Shown: positions 1 to 7,022 of the stretch, piece after piece
Layout: every line of letters starts with the position of its first letter
Position numbering within the stretch: position 1 is the first letter of the stretch
Notes under the pieces: generated by a model
The model's input: only the letters and a program-made list of their open reading frames with translations
Databases searched by the model: none
What the model was told of the DNA's origin: nothing
Position numbers and translations under genes: made by a program
DNA from: DASVHS01 sp036001325
GTDB lineage: Bacteria > Acidobacteriota > Thermoanaerobaculia > Gp7-AA8
Direction: 5' to 3'
Length of the DNA: 27,381 nucleotides
Assembly: GCA_036001325.1 (NCBI GenBank)
Contig: DASYUK010000018.1
Span: 1-27,381, forward strand

Positions 1-452
1 GTCGCGGCATCCACATTCCATGTTTCCGCTGCTGCGGCGATCAGCATTGCTCGCCCTGTGGCGCCGGCCTTGCGCAGACGGTCGTACTCGGACCAGGTGC
101 TCGAGCTCCCTCCAGTCATCTGGATTCCGAAAGCCGTGTGGTTGTAGACCGGGTCCACCGGTGCAGCTTCCACGCGGACCTTGCTCCAATCGGCATCGAG
201 TTCTTCAGCGACGAGCATCGGCAGCGCTGTATAAACTCCCTGGCCCATTTCGGAGTGATTGACGATGACCGTGACCGAATCATCGGTGCCAATGCGGATG
301 AACGCGTTGGGCGCGAAGGTCGAGCTGCTTTGCTGCGCGGCGGCAACGCGATTTCCAAGCGGTGGAAGATACAGGCCGAGAATCAGGCCGCCGCCTGCAA
401 CGGCGCCTGTCTTGAGAAAATCACGCCGGCTGAGATTGAGAATCTCGTTCAT
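1..452 (-). CDS. Molybdenum hydroxylase large (molybdopterin-binding) subunit, N-terminal part, IorB-like
   Basis: N-terminal 150 residues of an aldehyde oxidase/xanthine dehydrogenase-family large subunit; the rest lies beyond the left edge. Translation from ATG at 452 opens with a twin-arginine motif (SRRDFLKTG) and a Gly/Leu-rich stretch, so it is probably exported with its cofactor by the Tat system. Next come IRIGTDDSVTVIVNHSEMGQ and an LPMLVAEELDADW segment, typical of the isoquinoline 1-oxidoreductase beta-subunit group, where the segment binds the molybdopterin cofactor. The start codon overlaps the stop of the 2Fe-2S subunit gene (ATGA, 449-452), which indicates translational coupling and a heterodimer. 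The family oxidises aldehydes or N-heterocycles by hydroxylation; the actual substrate cannot be read from this fragment. Family assignment is firm, substrate unknown. Confidence 0.88.
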   Translation of the reverse strand, partial: MNEILNLSRRDFLKTGAVAGGGLILGLYLPPLGNRVAAAQQSSSTFAPNAFIRIGTDDSVTVIVNHSEMGQGVYTALPMLVAEELDADWSKVRVEAAPVDPVYNHTAFGIQMTGGSSSTWSEYDRLRKAGATGRAMLIAAAAETWNVDAA

Positions 453-919
453 TTCCCACCTCCCTTGGCCTTCATCTCCGCCGCGAGGTGGATGGCACGC
501 CGGACGCGCTGGTACGTTCCGCAGCGACAGATGTTGCCGGTCATGGCGTCGTCGATCTCGGAATCGGTGGGCCGGGGATTTTCGCGCAGCAGGATGGCGG
601 CGGACATGATCTGCCCCGACTGGCAATAGCCGCACTGCGGCACATCCTCGGCAATCCACGCACGCTGCAATGGATGGCTGAGATCGGGCGAGAGCCCCTC
701 GATGGTCGTGACTGCTTTTCCGGCGGCGCGCGAGACCGGCGTGACGCACGACCGCACCGCCTCGCCGTCGAGGTGGACGGTGCATGCGCCGCACAGCGCC
801 ATGCCGCAACCGAACTTGGTCCCGGTAAGCCCGAGGTTTTCCCGCAGCACCCACAGCAGCGGCGTGTCGGGATTAACGTCTACCGCGTGATCCTTGCGGT
901 TAACTTTCAGCTTGATCAT
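449..919 (-). CDS. Molybdenum hydroxylase 2Fe-2S subunit (IorA/CoxS-like)
   Basis: Small iron-sulfur subunit of 156 residues that passes electrons from the molybdenum site. The N-terminal plant-type ferredoxin cluster has Cys at 38, 43, 46 and 58 (FGCGMALCGAC...SC); the C-terminal cluster has Cys at 96, 99, 131 and 133 (QCGYCQSG and ICRCG). Both are complete and length is normal for the family. I prefer the ATG at 919 over the upstream ATG at 946 because GAGGAGG sits about 7 bases before it and homologues start close to the first beta strand. It is translationally coupled to the large subunit gene downstream. There is no FAD subunit gene adjacent, which fits the two-subunit IorAB type, where electrons often go to a cytochrome or other membrane acceptor rather than NAD. 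Confidence 0.93.
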   Translation of the reverse strand: MIKLKVNRKDHAVDVNPDTPLLWVLRENLGLTGTKFGCGMALCGACTVHLDGEAVRSCVTPVSRAAGKAVTTIEGLSPDLSHPLQRAWIAEDVPQCGYCQSGQIMSAAILLRENPRPTDSEIDDAMTGNICRCGTYQRVRRAIHLAAEMKAKGGGK

Positions 920-964
920 CGTGTCAACCTCCTCGCGGATGGCCACAATCTAAGTGCAGTCCGT

Positions 965-2002
965 TCACTCTTTCTTCGGCTCGGCCACGAAGCCCAGCGG
1001 CTCGCCTTCGGAGACCGGTGGCGTGCCGACGACATAGAGCATCTCGCCGGCGAACGGCGCGTGCACTTCACGCACCACGTTGCCGAACGGATCGAGGATG
1101 CGACCGATCAGCGCGTCCTTCGCGACGGAGTCGCGCTGGTCGACCAACGGACGCCACACTCCAGCGACCGGTGCGCGAAGAACCTCGGTGTGCTCGTACC
1201 ACACTGGATTCGCTGCGCGCACGGATGGCGCATTCATGATTCCGAGGTGGGCGATGAGACTGAGCGCGCCCTTCTCTTGCGCATCGACCGATGCTTCATC
1301 GGTCAAGCCCATTCCGCCCGATTCCGCCGTGATGGCCGGCTTGCCGCGCACCATCGCCGTCGTCGACGTGTAGACGCTCTTCTTCGGATCTTTCGGGCGT
1401 GTCCGATCGATGACGATGTGATCGAGACCGAAGGCGAGCACCATCTCGCGCGCCGCATTGTCGACCTTCTCGTCGCCGATCGGCATCCAGTAGCTGTATG
1501 GGCGGAGTGATTCGTTGCCATCACCGCAATGCAGATCGGCGAGGTGCGTGGCCTTTTCGATCACTTCATTCGTGATCGCATATGCGATGCGCTCGCTGAT
1601 CGTGCCGTTCGGATCGCCGGGATACATGCGATTGAGGTTTTTGCCGTCGGGTCCGTAGTAGATGCGACGGCCGTAAAACGTCGGCGGATTGGCGATGTGC
1701 ACGATGATCACGGATCCGCTCATACGCGCGGGATCGAGCTTGGGGAGCAATCGCTCGAGCGCGATGATCGACGTGTATTCGTATCCGTGCGTGCCGCCGA
1801 TCAGCGCGAGCACCGGACCCGACTTCGCGCCACTGATGACGCTGACCGGAATGCGCGTGCCGTCGTCGACGCCTTTCGGCACCTCGATCCAGCCCGAGGA
1901 TTTTTCACCGGGCTGTGCGGTGGCCGTGCCGACAGTCAGTGGAGCGCCGCCGCCCTCGGCGACGATCAAAAGAGAGAACAGTGCGGCGATGAGTCTCATC
2001 AA
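965..2002 (-). CDS. Succinylglutamate desuccinylase/aspartoacylase-family zinc hydrolase, exported
   Basis: 345 residues with an N-terminal signal-like stretch (MMRLIAALFSLLIVAEGG), so probably periplasmic. Zinc ligands fit the M14-like AstE/AspA fold: GGTHGYE gives His72 and Glu75, and ADLHCGD gives His158. The KNLNRMYPGDPNG segment (121-133) matches the substrate-binding arginine region of the family. The C-terminal beta domain ends with VVGTPPVSEGEPLGF, as in many family members that lack a known substrate. Its ATG overlaps the stop of the upstream metallopeptidase gene (ATGA, 1999-2002), so the two are cotranslated, which suggests joint peptide or acyl-amino-acid breakdown outside the cytoplasm. 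The family hydrolyses N-acyl amino acid or related amide bonds; the exact substrate is unknown. Confidence 0.85.
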   Translation of the reverse strand: MMRLIAALFSLLIVAEGGGAPLTVGTATAQPGEKSSGWIEVPKGVDDGTRIPVSVISGAKSGPVLALIGGTHGYEYTSIIALERLLPKLDPARMSGSVIIVHIANPPTFYGRRIYYGPDGKNLNRMYPGDPNGTISERIAYAITNEVIEKATHLADLHCGDGNESLRPYSYWMPIGDEKVDNAAREMVLAFGLDHIVIDRTRPKDPKKSVYTSTTAMVRGKPAITAESGGMGLTDEASVDAQEKGALSLIAHLGIMNAPSVRAANPVWYEHTEVLRAPVAGVWRPLVDQRDSVAKDALIGRILDPFGNVVREVHAPFAGEMLYVVGTPPVSEGEPLGFVAEPKKE

Positions 2003-3213
2003 TTCTCCTTCAGTTCCGATGGAAGTGTCGGCGATGACAGCAGCTCCATGAAGACGCGCCAGCGCTTGTCGTCATCGTTCCCCGCCAGCGTCTCGACATG
2101 GCGCTTCACCAGATCCTTGCCGAGGTTGTAGTTGATCACGTAACTGCGGTATTGATCGAAGAAGCGGACGCGCTGCTTCGCGCGCTCGGGCGACATGAGC
2201 GCGTAAGTGGTCAACCATTCCGCCGCGGTGTCCGCGTCGATCTCGTCGTCGAGGTAGCGGCGCGCCGCTTCGTTGCCCGCGTAGCTCGTGCGCATCGTCA
2301 GCTCGTGGACGCGGTAGTACTGCTCGGCGCGACCGGCATCGAGTCCGGCCAGGGGAAAGAGCGCTTCCTTCTCGAACTCGACACGCTCGTGGGACGGAAA
2401 CGCCACATCGATCCCGTAGTTCGCGCTCCCCTCGGCGATCAGCGATTGAGGGCTGAAGAGCGCGTAAACGGAGAATTCCGGCCAGCCACGATCGCGCACC
2501 AGGTTTTTCTCCAGCAGCGTGTTGTAGACGTGATGACCGGGATAGCCCTCGTGGCAGGCGAGGTCGATGGCGCGGTCGATAAAGATCGGCAGATCGGTGT
2601 TGACCTGGATGAGACTGCGGAAGTTTCCCTGATACCAGTTGTAGCCGCTCCACGCTTTGTTGTTCACATACTCGACCGTGAAGCTCTCGTTCGCGGGAAG
2701 TTTCATCCGCTTCTGCGTTCGCCCGCGGCAGGCATCGATGGCGGTCTTGAACACGCGATCGAGGCGATCACGAGTGATGGTGAACTGCCTGCGGAACGAC
2801 TCGACGCGCTCGGCCAGCGCGCCATCACCCGGCAGCTCGTCTTCGAGCTCGGCGTTGAGCTGTTGAAAGTAGATCTCCGAGTTGTGCGGCGCGACCGCGT
2901 CGTAAAGCGCTTTGGACTCCTCGTCGAACGACATTCGCCGCCCGTTGAGGATCTCTGCGCGCGCAACGAGCGCTTCGGTCTGGCGGAGCAGATAGAAGAT
3001 GCGCAGCTCGAGCAGACGATCCGATGGACGCGGCCTCGCCAGCAACTCCTCATGAAGTGCGAGCGCGGCGGCGTGAACGTGCTCGAGCGACGGCTTCGTC
3101 GCACGCACTTCTTCGCGCCACTGCGGAGGTCCGTAGTAAGCATCGACGTAGTCAGGATCGTGCTCGCCGAGAGAGAGGACCAGCTTCACGTAACGCTCCG
3201 CGGCGAGATCCAT
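1999..3213 (-). CDS. DUF885-like zinc metallopeptidase
   Basis: 404-residue, mostly helical protein. The metal site is HEGYPGHH at 221-228 (a gluzincin-type motif where HEGxPGHH replaces the plain HExxH), followed by a downstream glutamate in LIAEGSANYG (Glu261). This arrangement is characteristic of DUF885-family putative carboxypeptidases related to M32/M3 enzymes. No signal peptide is evident from the ATG at 3213. The reading frame is complete, and only 26 bp separate it from the divergent DinB-like gene at 3240. It is followed by and coupled to the aspartoacylase-like gene. A peptidase role is inferred from the motif; substrate and exact cleavage mode are unknown. Confidence 0.82.
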   Translation of the reverse strand: MDLAAERYVKLVLSLGEHDPDYVDAYYGPPQWREEVRATKPSLEHVHAAALALHEELLARPRPSDRLLELRIFYLLRQTEALVARAEILNGRRMSFDEESKALYDAVAPHNSEIYFQQLNAELEDELPGDGALAERVESFRRQFTITRDRLDRVFKTAIDACRGRTQKRMKLPANESFTVEYVNNKAWSGYNWYQGNFRSLIQVNTDLPIFIDRAIDLACHEGYPGHHVYNTLLEKNLVRDRGWPEFSVYALFSPQSLIAEGSANYGIDVAFPSHERVEFEKEALFPLAGLDAGRAEQYYRVHELTMRTSYAGNEAARRYLDDEIDADTAAEWLTTYALMSPERAKQRVRFFDQYRSYVINYNLGKDLVKRHVETLAGNDDDKRWRVFMELLSSPTLPSELKEN

Positions 3214-3239
3214 GGCGCGTCATTGTGTACCATCGCTGC

Positions 3240-3698
3240 ATGATTGGAGTCGTCGACGTTCTGCTCGCGAATCTCGAACAAGCCTACGAGCGCAAGGGGT
3301 GGCAGGGCACTACACTGCGCGGTTCGTTGCGCGGAGTGACATCGCAGCAAGCGTTGTGGCGTCCGGCGCGACCGCGTCACAACATCTGGGAGTTGACGCT
3401 GCACTGCGCATACTGGAAGTACGCGGTGCGGAGAAGGCTCACCGGCGAGAAGCGAGGCTCGTTTGCGATGAAAGGATCGAACTGGTTCGTGTCGCCCGCG
3501 GGCGCCGACGAGAAAGAGTGGCGCGATGTGCAACGACTCCTCGATGAGCAGCACGAGCAGTTACGATCGGCGATCGAGTCGTTACCGAAGTCGGCGTTCA
3601 GCGACAGGAAACGAGTTCGACTGATGTACGGAATCGCGGCGCACGATCTCTATCACACCGGTCAGATTCAACTGCTCAAGCGCCTGCAGCGGTCATGA
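3240..3698 (+). CDS. DinB-family metal-binding four-helix protein
   Basis: 152 residues from the ATG at 3240 (MIGVVDVLLANLEQ). DinB/YfiT-like proteins are four-helix bundles with a three-histidine metal site. Here an early His lies in NIWELTLHCAYWK and a late HDLYHTGQ (histidines near 136 and 140) matches the family's C-terminal HxxxHxGQ signature, followed by a short helix ending QLLKRLQRS. Longer in-frame starts exist upstream (back to 3024) but run through the divergent peptidase gene and are not credible. The stop overlaps the ATG of the next gene (3695-3698), so both are likely one transcript. Many family members act in thiol transfer or stress defence, but no specific function is supported here. 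Confidence 0.83.
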   Translation: MIGVVDVLLANLEQAYERKGWQGTTLRGSLRGVTSQQALWRPARPRHNIWELTLHCAYWKYAVRRRLTGEKRGSFAMKGSNWFVSPAGADEKEWRDVQRLLDEQHEQLRSAIESLPKSAFSDRKRVRLMYGIAAHDLYHTGQIQLLKRLQRS

Positions 3699-4201
3699 AG
3701 GAACAGCGCTACTGCACGAACTGCCGTGAGCCGCTGCCGGCCGGCGCAACGTGGTGCGAGAAATGCGGGACGGACGTCGGCGAGGTCTTCGATGGCCGCG
3801 TGCGCAAGCCGCGCGCTTCTCGATCCGCAACGCCGTGGATCGTCGCTCTTCTCATTCTCGGCGGCGCGGCCGCGGCGTGGTTCTACCGATCGAAGATCCC
3901 GTTTCTACATCAGGCGCCGGTCTTTGATTCCGGGCCCATTCGTGTTGTCCGACAGCGGCCCGGCGGCGTGCGTCGCGCACCGGGAGCAAAGCTGAGCGAG
4001 CCGGAGGCGATGCAGACACTGCGTCGGCATCTCGCTCCTCAGGTGAAGAGTGAATGCCTGGCCGTCGCCAGCCGCGGCTACAAGGATGATGCGTACGGGT
4101 TCGACGTCGTTGACAGTTGCAAAGGAACGAAGATGGGACGGTGGCAGGTGAACGGCAAGACAGGCGAAGTGACGCAATATCTGCGAAGTTCGCGCGGTTG
4201 A
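3695..4201 (+). CDS. Zinc-ribbon single-pass membrane protein, function unknown
   Basis: 168 residues. An N-terminal zinc ribbon has two CxxC pairs (CTNC and CEKC, residues 7-24), followed by a basic linker, one transmembrane helix (ATPWIVALLILGGAAAAWFY) and an extracytoplasmic tail. The tail contains a conserved-looking domain of about 60 residues that ends GRWQVNGKTGEV. Topology is probably ribbon inside, tail outside. It is coupled by ATGA to the DinB-like gene. I do not recognise the C-terminal domain. Two other zinc-ribbon membrane proteins occur in this window (9051-9716 and 21624-22676), a common architecture with no agreed role. Confidence 0.8.
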   Translation: MKEQRYCTNCREPLPAGATWCEKCGTDVGEVFDGRVRKPRASRSATPWIVALLILGGAAAAWFYRSKIPFLHQAPVFDSGPIRVVRQRPGGVRRAPGAKLSEPEAMQTLRRHLAPQVKSECLAVASRGYKDDAYGFDVVDSCKGTKMGRWQVNGKTGEVTQYLRSSRG

Positions 4202-4220
4202 GAGCGCTCTGGAGTAGGGG

Positions 4221-4295
4221 GGGCCCGTAGCTCAGTGGTAGAGCAGCTGGCTTTTAACCAGTTGGTCGTAGGTTCGATCCCTACCGGGCTCACCA
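4221..4295 (+). tRNA. tRNA-Lys(TTT)
   Basis: Full cloverleaf read by eye: acceptor GGGCCCG/CGGGCTC (one G-T pair), D arm GCTC...GAGC, anticodon arm GCTGG-CTTTTAA-CCAGT with anticodon TTT at 4253-4255, five-base variable loop, T arm GTAGG-TTCGATC-CCTAC, discriminator A and an encoded CCA at 4293-4295. Confidence 0.97.
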
Positions 4296-4322
4296 CCGGC
4301 GATCGCGTTAGTATCCATGTGA

Positions 4323-4437
4323 GGCTGCGAGAGCGGCGCAGCTGCGAGGCGCGCGCAGCGAGGACGACGAGGCGTACATCCAGTACGCCGCAGTTGGCCG
4401 AGCGAGCGCAACGAAGCAGATGCGGCGCTCTCGAAGC
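4323..4437. repeat. Long imperfect inverted repeat between two tRNA genes
   Basis: The outer arms at 4323-4345 and about 4413-4437 match as inverted copies over about 23 bp with a few mismatches (shared core CGAGAGCG...CGCA..CTGC). The centre is a perfect hairpin, GGCGTAC-ATCCA-GTACGCC (4371-4389). The segment fills the space between tRNA-Lys and tRNA-Glu and has no convincing coding content. It could fold as one extended RNA stem in a tRNA-Lys/tRNA-Glu precursor. Confidence 0.75.
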
Positions 4438-4442
4438 CGAAC

Positions 4443-4518
4443 GTCCCCATCGTCTAGAGGCCTAGGACACCGCCCTTTCACGGCGGCAACACGGGTTCGA
4501 ATCCCGTTGGGGACGCCA
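4443..4518 (+). tRNA. tRNA-Glu(TTC)
   Basis: Acceptor GTCCCCA/TGGGGAC, anticodon arm CCGCC-CTTTCAC-GGCGG with anticodon TTC, T arm CGGGT-TCGAATC-CCG type, discriminator G and encoded CCA at 4516-4518. It lies on the same strand as tRNA-Lys, separated only by the inverted repeat, so cotranscription is likely. Confidence 0.97.
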
Positions 4519-4550
4519 CTCACAACAAAACCACGGTACTCTCCGCACGC

Positions 4551-5048
4551 ATGAACGCTTCCGACGTTCGCAGCCTCTATGCCTACACCGACTGGGCCAA
4601 CGATCGGATTCTTGCAGCGATTGCGCGACTATCCGAGGAACAGTTCACACGGCAGATCGTCTCGAGCTTCCCGTCGATTCGTGACACGCTCTCGCACATT
4701 GCATCTGGGGAATGGATCTGGCTGCAGCGATGGATGGGCGAGAGTCCCCCAGACCTTCCGGACTGGGCGAAAGCGCCATCCTTCGCCATCCTCGACGAAA
4801 AGGTGCATGGCATCGCCGCGGATCGACGTACGTATCTCACCGATCTGGCCGACGACAGGATCGAATCGACAGTGCATTACCGCAGCACGCGGGGTGATCC
4901 CTTCGCGATGCCGCTGGGGGAACTCCTCATCCACTGCGCGAATCACTCGACCTATCACCGCGGGCAGCTCGTGACGATGCTCCGGCAGGTCGGCGCCGAA
5001 CCTCCGACGACGGACTACACGCACTTCGTTCGATCGCGGGTGAGATAG
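4551..5048 (+). CDS. DinB-family protein
   Basis: 165 residues of a canonical DinB four-helix bundle. It opens with LYAYTDWANDRIL, the family's N-terminal helix, has a metal-site His in TLSHIASGEWIWLQRW (about residue 49) and ends with HCANHSTYHRGQLVTMLRQ, where His131/His135-type residues plus GQ form the second half of the site. The DYTHF tail is also typical. It starts 32 bp after tRNA-Glu. Family members include the DNA-damage-induced DinB of Bacillus and bacillithiol/mycothiol-type transferases; which applies here is not decidable. It is only distantly similar to the DinB-like protein at 3240-3698, so not a recent duplicate. Confidence 0.9.
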   Translation: MNASDVRSLYAYTDWANDRILAAIARLSEEQFTRQIVSSFPSIRDTLSHIASGEWIWLQRWMGESPPDLPDWAKAPSFAILDEKVHGIAADRRTYLTDLADDRIESTVHYRSTRGDPFAMPLGELLIHCANHSTYHRGQLVTMLRQVGAEPPTTDYTHFVRSRVR

Positions 5049-5075
5049 TCGCGTCGCAGGCTGCTGACCGTCCCG

Positions 5076-5528
5076 CTAGGCAGTGACCGCCGCGTCGCGA
5101 TACAACGGCGTCCAACCGTCATTGTTCAGGAACAGGCGCGCGCAGCGGATCTTCTTCGCCGGCGTGAGCATGAAGCGGTGATACTTGTTGGCAGGGATGA
5201 TGATCAGATCCCCTGCTTCGACCACGATCCGCACCCAGCGGTCCATCTGATCACGCACATCGAAGATTCCTTCCCCTTCGACGACGAAACGGACCTCATC
5301 GAGTGTGTGGCGATGCTCTTTGTCAAACTTCGCGCAGATCGCTTCGAGGTTCGGCGTATCGACGGAGAGGAATACTTCGTCTTCGTCGCGATAGCCGTGT
5401 TCGCGTTTGATCCGATCCAGCTCAGCGGCTCGCGCGCTCACGGGAATGCGTTCATGCAGAACGCCGAATTCGCGCAACTGATCAGCGGCGAGCGTATGCG
5501 TCGGTTGATCGAGTAGAAAGGCTCGCAT
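5076..5528 (-). CDS. mtnD: Acireductone dioxygenase (methionine salvage)
   Basis: 150-residue cupin. It oxidises 1,2-dihydroxy-3-keto-5-methylthiopentene (acireductone) to formate and 2-keto-4-methylthiobutyrate when iron-loaded; the nickel form makes an off-pathway product. The full metal site is visible: EHRHTLDEVR gives His72, His74 and Glu78, and KYHRF gives His117. AGDLIIIPANKYHRF is the family signature, although the protein is shorter than many homologues (about 180 aa). A purine-rich GGGGGTG lies just upstream of ATG 5528. The start lies inside the end of mtnB (about 47 bp overlap in another frame), showing a tight mtnB-mtnD unit. Other salvage genes (mtnA, mtnC, mtnK) are not in the window. 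Confidence 0.95.
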   Translation of the reverse strand: MRAFLLDQPTHTLAADQLREFGVLHERIPVSARAAELDRIKREHGYRDEDEVFLSVDTPNLEAICAKFDKEHRHTLDEVRFVVEGEGIFDVRDQMDRWVRIVVEAGDLIIIPANKYHRFMLTPAKKIRCARLFLNNDGWTPLYRDAAVTA

Positions 5529-6132
5529 CGGTCACCCCCAGCCGTCGCATCTCCGCGGCGGCGCGGAAGAGATAATCGTAGCACTCGGCATGCGTCTTCG
5601 CGCGCATCCAGTCGCGGCCCCAGACGTACACGCCGTGGCGGCGTACCAGCACGGCATGAGTCTCCGGATAGGCGATGATCGCCGCCTCGAGCGAGGCCGC
5701 GAGATCACATTCGCGCGGCGTGTTTTCGATGATCGGGACGACCAGCCGATCGTGATAGCTCATCCCTTCGATCCCTTTGATCATCTCGATCTCGGAGATG
5801 ACGAATTCGCGATCGAACAGAAGCGTCGCCATCAGGGCGTGAATCGAATGCGAGTGGATCACTGCACCGGCGTCGCGAAGACGAATGGCGGCAAGGAACA
5901 GCGACGAGCAATCCGATGGTCGGAGCTCCGGATCGGCGGGACGATCGAGGACCGTGCCGTCGATCGCGAGCGCGAACATGTCTTCGGGACCCATGCGCTC
6001 TTTCTGCACTCCGCTCGGTGCCACGATCACATGGTCGCCTTCGCGAATGCAGATTCCGCCGCCGGTTCCGGTCACCCAGCCGAGATCGTAGAACTGGCGT
6101 GCGAGATCGCAGATCAGAGACGCCGTCGACAT
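5482..6132 (-). CDS. mtnB: Methylthioribulose-1-phosphate dehydratase
   Basis: Class II aldolase-fold zinc enzyme of 216 residues that dehydrates 5-methylthioribulose 1-phosphate, the step before the acireductone branch. Visible features are GWVTGTGGGICIR near the N-terminus (substrate phosphate region), the zinc site HSHS (His93, His95), the catalytic-type Glu in ISEIEMIKG (about 116) and the third zinc His in RRHGVYVWG (166). I start at ATG 6132 (MSTASLICDL); an upstream ATG at 6228 would add 32 residues that read through the AGTGCTG tandem repeat and into the preceding gene, so it is unlikely. It overlaps mtnD downstream and is consistent with the two acting in sequence around MtnC. Confidence 0.94.
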   Translation of the reverse strand: MSTASLICDLARQFYDLGWVTGTGGGICIREGDHVIVAPSGVQKERMGPEDMFALAIDGTVLDRPADPELRPSDCSSLFLAAIRLRDAGAVIHSHSIHALMATLLFDREFVISEIEMIKGIEGMSYHDRLVVPIIENTPRECDLAASLEAAIIAYPETHAVLVRRHGVYVWGRDWMRAKTHAECYDYLFRAAAEMRRLGVTDASLSTRSTDAYARR

Positions 6133-6160
6133 CGTCGGCGAGTCTAGCACCCTGACAAGA

Positions 6161-6182
6161 AGTGCTGAGTGCTGAGTGCTGA
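6161..6182. repeat. Heptamer tandem repeat (AGTGCTG x3)
   Basis: Three perfect head-to-tail copies of AGTGCTG lie between the stop of the PilZ gene (6185) and the start of mtnB (6132). It is one of several heptamer-built intergenic elements in this window. Confidence 0.85.
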
Positions 6183-6184
6183 CC

Positions 6185-6928
6185 TTAACGATGAATCGGG
6201 ACCAGACCGGGGATGGGTTTGACCGCAAACGGATCGAACTTCCGCCGCAGCGAGTCGGTCTCGATCACGACACCTTCGCGTAGGGCCAGCTCATCGATCA
6301 CGGTGCGCAGCCACTCTTCCGCATCGACGATGCGGAGGCCGCATTCGAAACGCCCCTTGCGCTCCGCGGGACGGCACCACACGACCGTGGCTGGAACATC
6401 GACAGGCGTATTGACTCCATTGATCGAGAATCGCAGCGAAGCGGTCGTACCCGAATTGAGGCGTTGCGGAATCAAGATCCGGGCTCCACGAATCGACAGA
6501 TCGAGCACGCGTAGAGAGGCCCGCCCTCCGAACGACGCGGTCAGCGGCGCGATGACTCGATAACGCTCAGCGCTCCGGATCTCTTCGATGACGATCATCG
6601 ATTTCGCAGCGACGAGTTCTTCGATGACCTGACGGAGCATCACGAGCGATCGCGCGAACGAAATCCCGCAAAGGTAGCGATCCGACTCCTCCTCTTGCAT
6701 CGCCAGCGCCGCGACTTCGCACCAGATCACCGTGGCCGAGGTGGCAATTGCCGCGTCGCCGGTACGGAGCGTGAACTGCACTTCCTGTCCGACGATCAGT
6801 GACCGCGTGACCTGCAGGCGCGCGCCTTTGGTGGAGATGTCGACGAGATCGGCGTTGGTGCCGCCGATCTCCGCCGGAATCGGCGTGATCGCGAAGTAAC
6901 GTGACTCCGTCCGCAAATCGTGTGGCAT
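6185..6928 (-). CDS. Tandem PilZ-domain protein
   Basis: 247 residues with two PilZ-like domains. The first (about 5-100) has RTESRYF and later DLVDISTKGARL; the second (about 118-225) has RSAERYRV and RVLDLSIRGARI. The RxxxR-type arginines followed by a D/NxSxxG motif are the cyclic-di-GMP-binding signature of PilZ, and both domains end in an ATVVWC-type strand followed by a GLRF/GISF strand. Domain 2 looks closest to a full binding site (ERYR, LDLSIRG); domain 1 is less canonical. There are no output domains, so it probably acts as a c-di-GMP sensor or adaptor. It is divergent from the hybrid kinase: its ATG at 6928 abuts the kinase upstream region, suggesting a shared control region. Confidence 0.82.
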   Translation of the reverse strand: MPHDLRTESRYFAITPIPAEIGGTNADLVDISTKGARLQVTRSLIVGQEVQFTLRTGDAAIATSATVIWCEVAALAMQEEESDRYLCGISFARSLVMLRQVIEELVAAKSMIVIEEIRSAERYRVIAPLTASFGGRASLRVLDLSIRGARILIPQRLNSGTTASLRFSINGVNTPVDVPATVVWCRPAERKGRFECGLRIVDAEEWLRTVIDELALREGVVIETDSLRRKFDPFAVKPIPGLVPIHR

Positions 6929-7022
6929 GACTGAACCTGGTGTCTACAAGGTACGGCTCCATCGTCAAGAAGTCGCGGAGCCCGGCGTCAAAGGTACGTT
7001 AATTGCGAATCATGAGCTTGCG

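Noticed and set aside
488..1510. 340-codon plus-strand open frame
   Set aside because: Antisense to two well-supported genes and without recognisable motifs.
3240..5048. The two DinB-family genes as a recent duplication
   Set aside because: Their sequences are too different outside the histidine motifs.
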